Assembly (NCBI GenBank): GCA_934650975.1 | Contig: CAKUFW010000011.1 | Location: 1 to 44,262 of the forward strand | From: an uncultured Collinsella sp. | GTDB taxonomy: Bacteria > Actinomycetota > Coriobacteriia > Coriobacteriales > Coriobacteriaceae | Direction of reading: 5' to 3' | Length of the DNA stretch: 44,262 nt | Shown: one piece after another, positions 42,501 to 44,262 of the stretch | Numbering within the stretch: position 1 is the first letter of the stretch | Layout: the number at the start of each line of letters is the position of its first letter | Notes under the pieces: generated by a model | Told to the model about the DNA's origin: nothing | The model's database searches: none | What the model saw: the letters and a program-made list of their open reading frames with translations, nothing else | Made by a program: the position numbers and the translations under genes

Positions 42501-43559
42501 CTACTCCATGTAGTAGAAATCGTCAGCCGGAAGTTTACCACCCACGGCGCTCGCGTCCGCGTCGGCCAGCACCTGCAGGTACCCGCCAAGTGCCGCCTTC
42601 ATATCCTTGCCCGTCTGGCACACGAGCATGCACCCGGGAATCGCCTTCTCGGCAATCTTGGCGTTGTCCACGATGCCGGCATCGACCACGGCCTGCGTCC
42701 AGTCCGCCGGCGCCGCGTTGACGGCCTTAACGCTCGCCTCGTGGCAGCTCAAGAACTCCGCCACGGCCTCGGGGTGCTCCTCGGCAAACGCGCGACGCAC
42801 CACAGTCACGCCCGTCAGCAAGCGCGAGCCTGTGTCGCCCGCCAGCTCATCCCACACGTCGGTCAGACTCACCGGCGCCGACAGCTTGCCCTCGCTCTTG
42901 ACGATAGCCGCGGTCTTAAACGGCTCGGGCAGCACGCCCACGGCAGACGGATCGGCCAGCAGCGCCGACAGCACCTCGGTGGGCTCGCTCTTAAACTCGA
43001 GCGTCACCTGGCCGGTCAGACCCGCGCGCTCTAGCAGGTAGTTCATCACATACTCCGGCGTGGTGCCCTTGCCCGTCATGTAGACGGTGCGGCCCGCCAG
43101 GTCGCCAAACAAGGTTACACCCGCATCGCCCGTCACCACGTTCAGCACGCCCAGCGTGTTGATGTCGATGACCTGCACCGCGCCCTCGGTCTTGTTGTAC
43201 AGCACGCTTGCCACGTTGGCCGGCACCAGCGCGATATCGACATCGCCCTGAATGACCTTGGGCACGATCTCGTCGGCGGCAGTGTTGATCGCAAAGTCGA
43301 ACTCATTGTCCGTCTCGCCGTTTGCGGCCTGATCCATAAACTGCACCAGACCGATCGAGGTCGGCCCCTTGAGCGAGGCGACATGCACCTCGACCGGCTC
43401 GGCGGCAGCACTGCCCACAGCAGACCCGGCAGCCGAGCCCACGGCGGGCCCGGCCCCGGCAGCCCCGCCGCCACAGCCCGCGAGCGCAAGCGACAGCGCG
43501 CCCGCGGCGAGCGCCGAGGCAAACCCCCGGCGCGACATCTCAACATCAAATGCGCGCAT
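42501..43559 (-). CDS. NMT1/SsuA-like solute-binding lipoprotein
   Basis: The 352-residue binding protein of the ABC importer has a signal with a twin-arginine-like start (MSRRGFASALAAGALSLALAGCGGG) and a lipobox ending at LAGC, so it should be lipid-anchored outside the membrane. A Gly/Ala/Ser linker follows, then the periplasmic-binding fold (TSIGLVQFMDQA, VPKVIQGDVDIALVPANVASVLYNKT, LAGRTVYMTGKGTTPEYVMNYLLERAG, PEPFKTAAIVKS), typical of the NMT1/SsuA/TauA group. ATG 43559 lies 2 nt after the hydrogenase stop with GAGGGGA upstream; ATG 43538 is the alternative. It is tightly coupled to both neighbours. The ligand is unknown. Confidence 0.88.
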   Translation of the reverse strand: MRAFDVEMSRRGFASALAAGALSLALAGCGGGAAGAGPAVGSAAGSAVGSAAAEPVEVHVASLKGPTSIGLVQFMDQAANGETDNEFDFAINTAADEIVPKVIQGDVDIALVPANVASVLYNKTEGAVQVIDINTLGVLNVVTGDAGVTLFGDLAGRTVYMTGKGTTPEYVMNYLLERAGLTGQVTLEFKSEPTEVLSALLADPSAVGVLPEPFKTAAIVKSEGKLSAPVSLTDVWDELAGDTGSRLLTGVTVVRRAFAEEHPEAVAEFLSCHEASVKAVNAAPADWTQAVVDAGIVDNAKIAEKAIPGCMLVCQTGKDMKAALGGYLQVLADADASAVGGKLPADDFYYME

Positions 43560-43561
43560 CG

Positions 43562-44262
43562 CTAGCACGTCCCCTCGTTCGGCATCGTCCATGCGTGATG
43601 GTCGGTATGCAGCAGTTCCTCGGCAAGCGGCGAGAGCGGAGCACCCAAGAACTCGCGGTAGCATGCCTGAACATCGGGGTTCTCGTGCGAGAAGCGAATG
43701 TCCGCCTTCGCATCCAGACCCCACAGCACCTGACCGCGCTCGGCCGCCAGCTCGCAGCCGTCGTGGATGGGCTGACCGCCGCCACCGACGCAGCCGCCGG
43801 GGCACGCCATGACCTCGACGAAGTCATAGCTCACGCGTCCATCGCGAATCGCGTCGAGCAGACGGGCGGCGTTGCCCAGCCCGTGCGCCACGGCGACGCG
43901 CACCTTGGTGCCGTCGATATCGGCCACGGCCTCCTTCCAGCCGTCGAGCCCGCGCACGTCGGCGAAGAAATCGGCATCGGGGTTCTTGCCCGTAACCAGG
44001 TAATAGGCCGAGCGCACCGCGGCCTCCATCACGCCGCCCGTGGCGCCAAAGATCACGCCCGCGCCCGTGCCAAAGCCCAGCGGCGTATCGAGCGGCTCCT
44101 CGACGAGCGTGTCCACGCTCACGTGGTTTGCGCGGATCATGCGCACCATCTCACGCACCGTCAGCGCAACGTCAACGTCGGGTGCGCCGTCCTCGCCCAC
44201 CATGCTCGGCAGCGCGCGCTCGGCCTTCTTGGCCGTGCACGGCATCACGGACACCACAAACA
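43562..44262 (-). CDS. FeFe hydrogenase catalytic subunit, C-terminal part (cut by window edge)
   Basis: This is the last 233 or so residues of an FeFe hydrogenase; the N-terminus lies beyond 44262. Two of the three H-cluster signatures are visible: VMPCTAKKAE (L2) and VMACPGGCVGGGGQP (L3), with FGTGAGVIFGATGGVMEAAVRSAYYLVTG between them. A fused small-subunit-like tail follows (FSHENPDVQACYREFLGAPLSPLAEELLHTDHHAW). The cysteines that bind the cluster are kept, so an active enzyme (2H+ + 2e- to H2, or a sensory relative) is plausible. The group cannot be assigned without the N-terminal Fe-S domains. It is the first visible gene of an operon with a binding protein and fused ABC importer. Confidence 0.93.
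   Translation of the reverse strand, partial: FVVSVMPCTAKKAERALPSMVGEDGAPDVDVALTVREMVRMIRANHVSVDTLVEEPLDTPLGFGTGAGVIFGATGGVMEAAVRSAYYLVTGKNPDADFFADVRGLDGWKEAVADIDGTKVRVAVAHGLGNAARLLDAIRDGRVSYDFVEVMACPGGCVGGGGQPIHDGCELAAERGQVLWGLDAKADIRFSHENPDVQACYREFLGAPLSPLAEELLHTDHHAWTMPNEGTC

Overview
The window looks like a chromosomal segment of a GC-rich, strictly anaerobic gut actinobacterium of the Coriobacteriia, most likely Collinsella or a close relative. This is inferred from gene content and style only: an AddAB pair, formate-tetrahydrofolate ligase, superoxide reductase, a FeFe hydrogenase, FucO, GC-rich codon use and strong GGAGG-type ribosome sites. No rRNA, tRNA, CRISPR array, prophage or intact insertion sequence was seen.

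Layout. 0.2-6.6 kb: zinc-ribbon and membrane-anchored proteins of unknown role, a cation diffusion facilitator and a 78-residue Cys-rich protein. 7.0-13.7 kb: fhs, the ruvCAB operon behind a LexA-type box, a NadE-like protein that has lost both active sites, and a one-iron superoxide reductase. 13.8-28.6 kb: a minus-strand block of DNA-transaction genes (SWIM/SNF2 helicase, dnaE, addB-addA, yerC-like). 28.9-32.3 kb: a small holin-like membrane protein, an Rrf2 regulator divergent from cysK, and mnmA. 32.4-33.8 kb: a solitary HTH-HipA-like kinase. 34-40.6 kb: M42 peptidase, fucO, DUF1275 protein, YgiQ-type radical SAM protein and CPBP protease. 40.7-44.3 kb: an orphan RelB/DinJ-type antitoxin, then a tight minus-strand operon of FeFe hydrogenase (cut by the right edge), solute-binding lipoprotein and a fused ABC permease-ATPase.

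The most distinctive feature is between the genes. At least a dozen intergenic gaps hold long inverted repeats, many with a GGGAC core, in several families that look like REP/REPIN elements. One is a perfect 37-bp inverted pair (17244-17371). Two near-identical 69-bp palindromes bracket the HTH-HipA gene (32311-32379, 33836-33904). A separate family of about 140-160 bp, with a conserved loop and divergent but self-complementary arms, brackets the zinc-ribbon gene at 4613-6631. No REP-associated transposase lies in the window, so any mobilising enzyme would act from elsewhere.

Best candidates for new biology: the HTH-HipA single-gene unit with its own inverted-repeat operator; the hydrogenase/ABC-importer operon; the NadE-like pseudoenzyme; the paired structured repeats; and the orphan antitoxin with three operator half-sites spaced exactly 10 bp.
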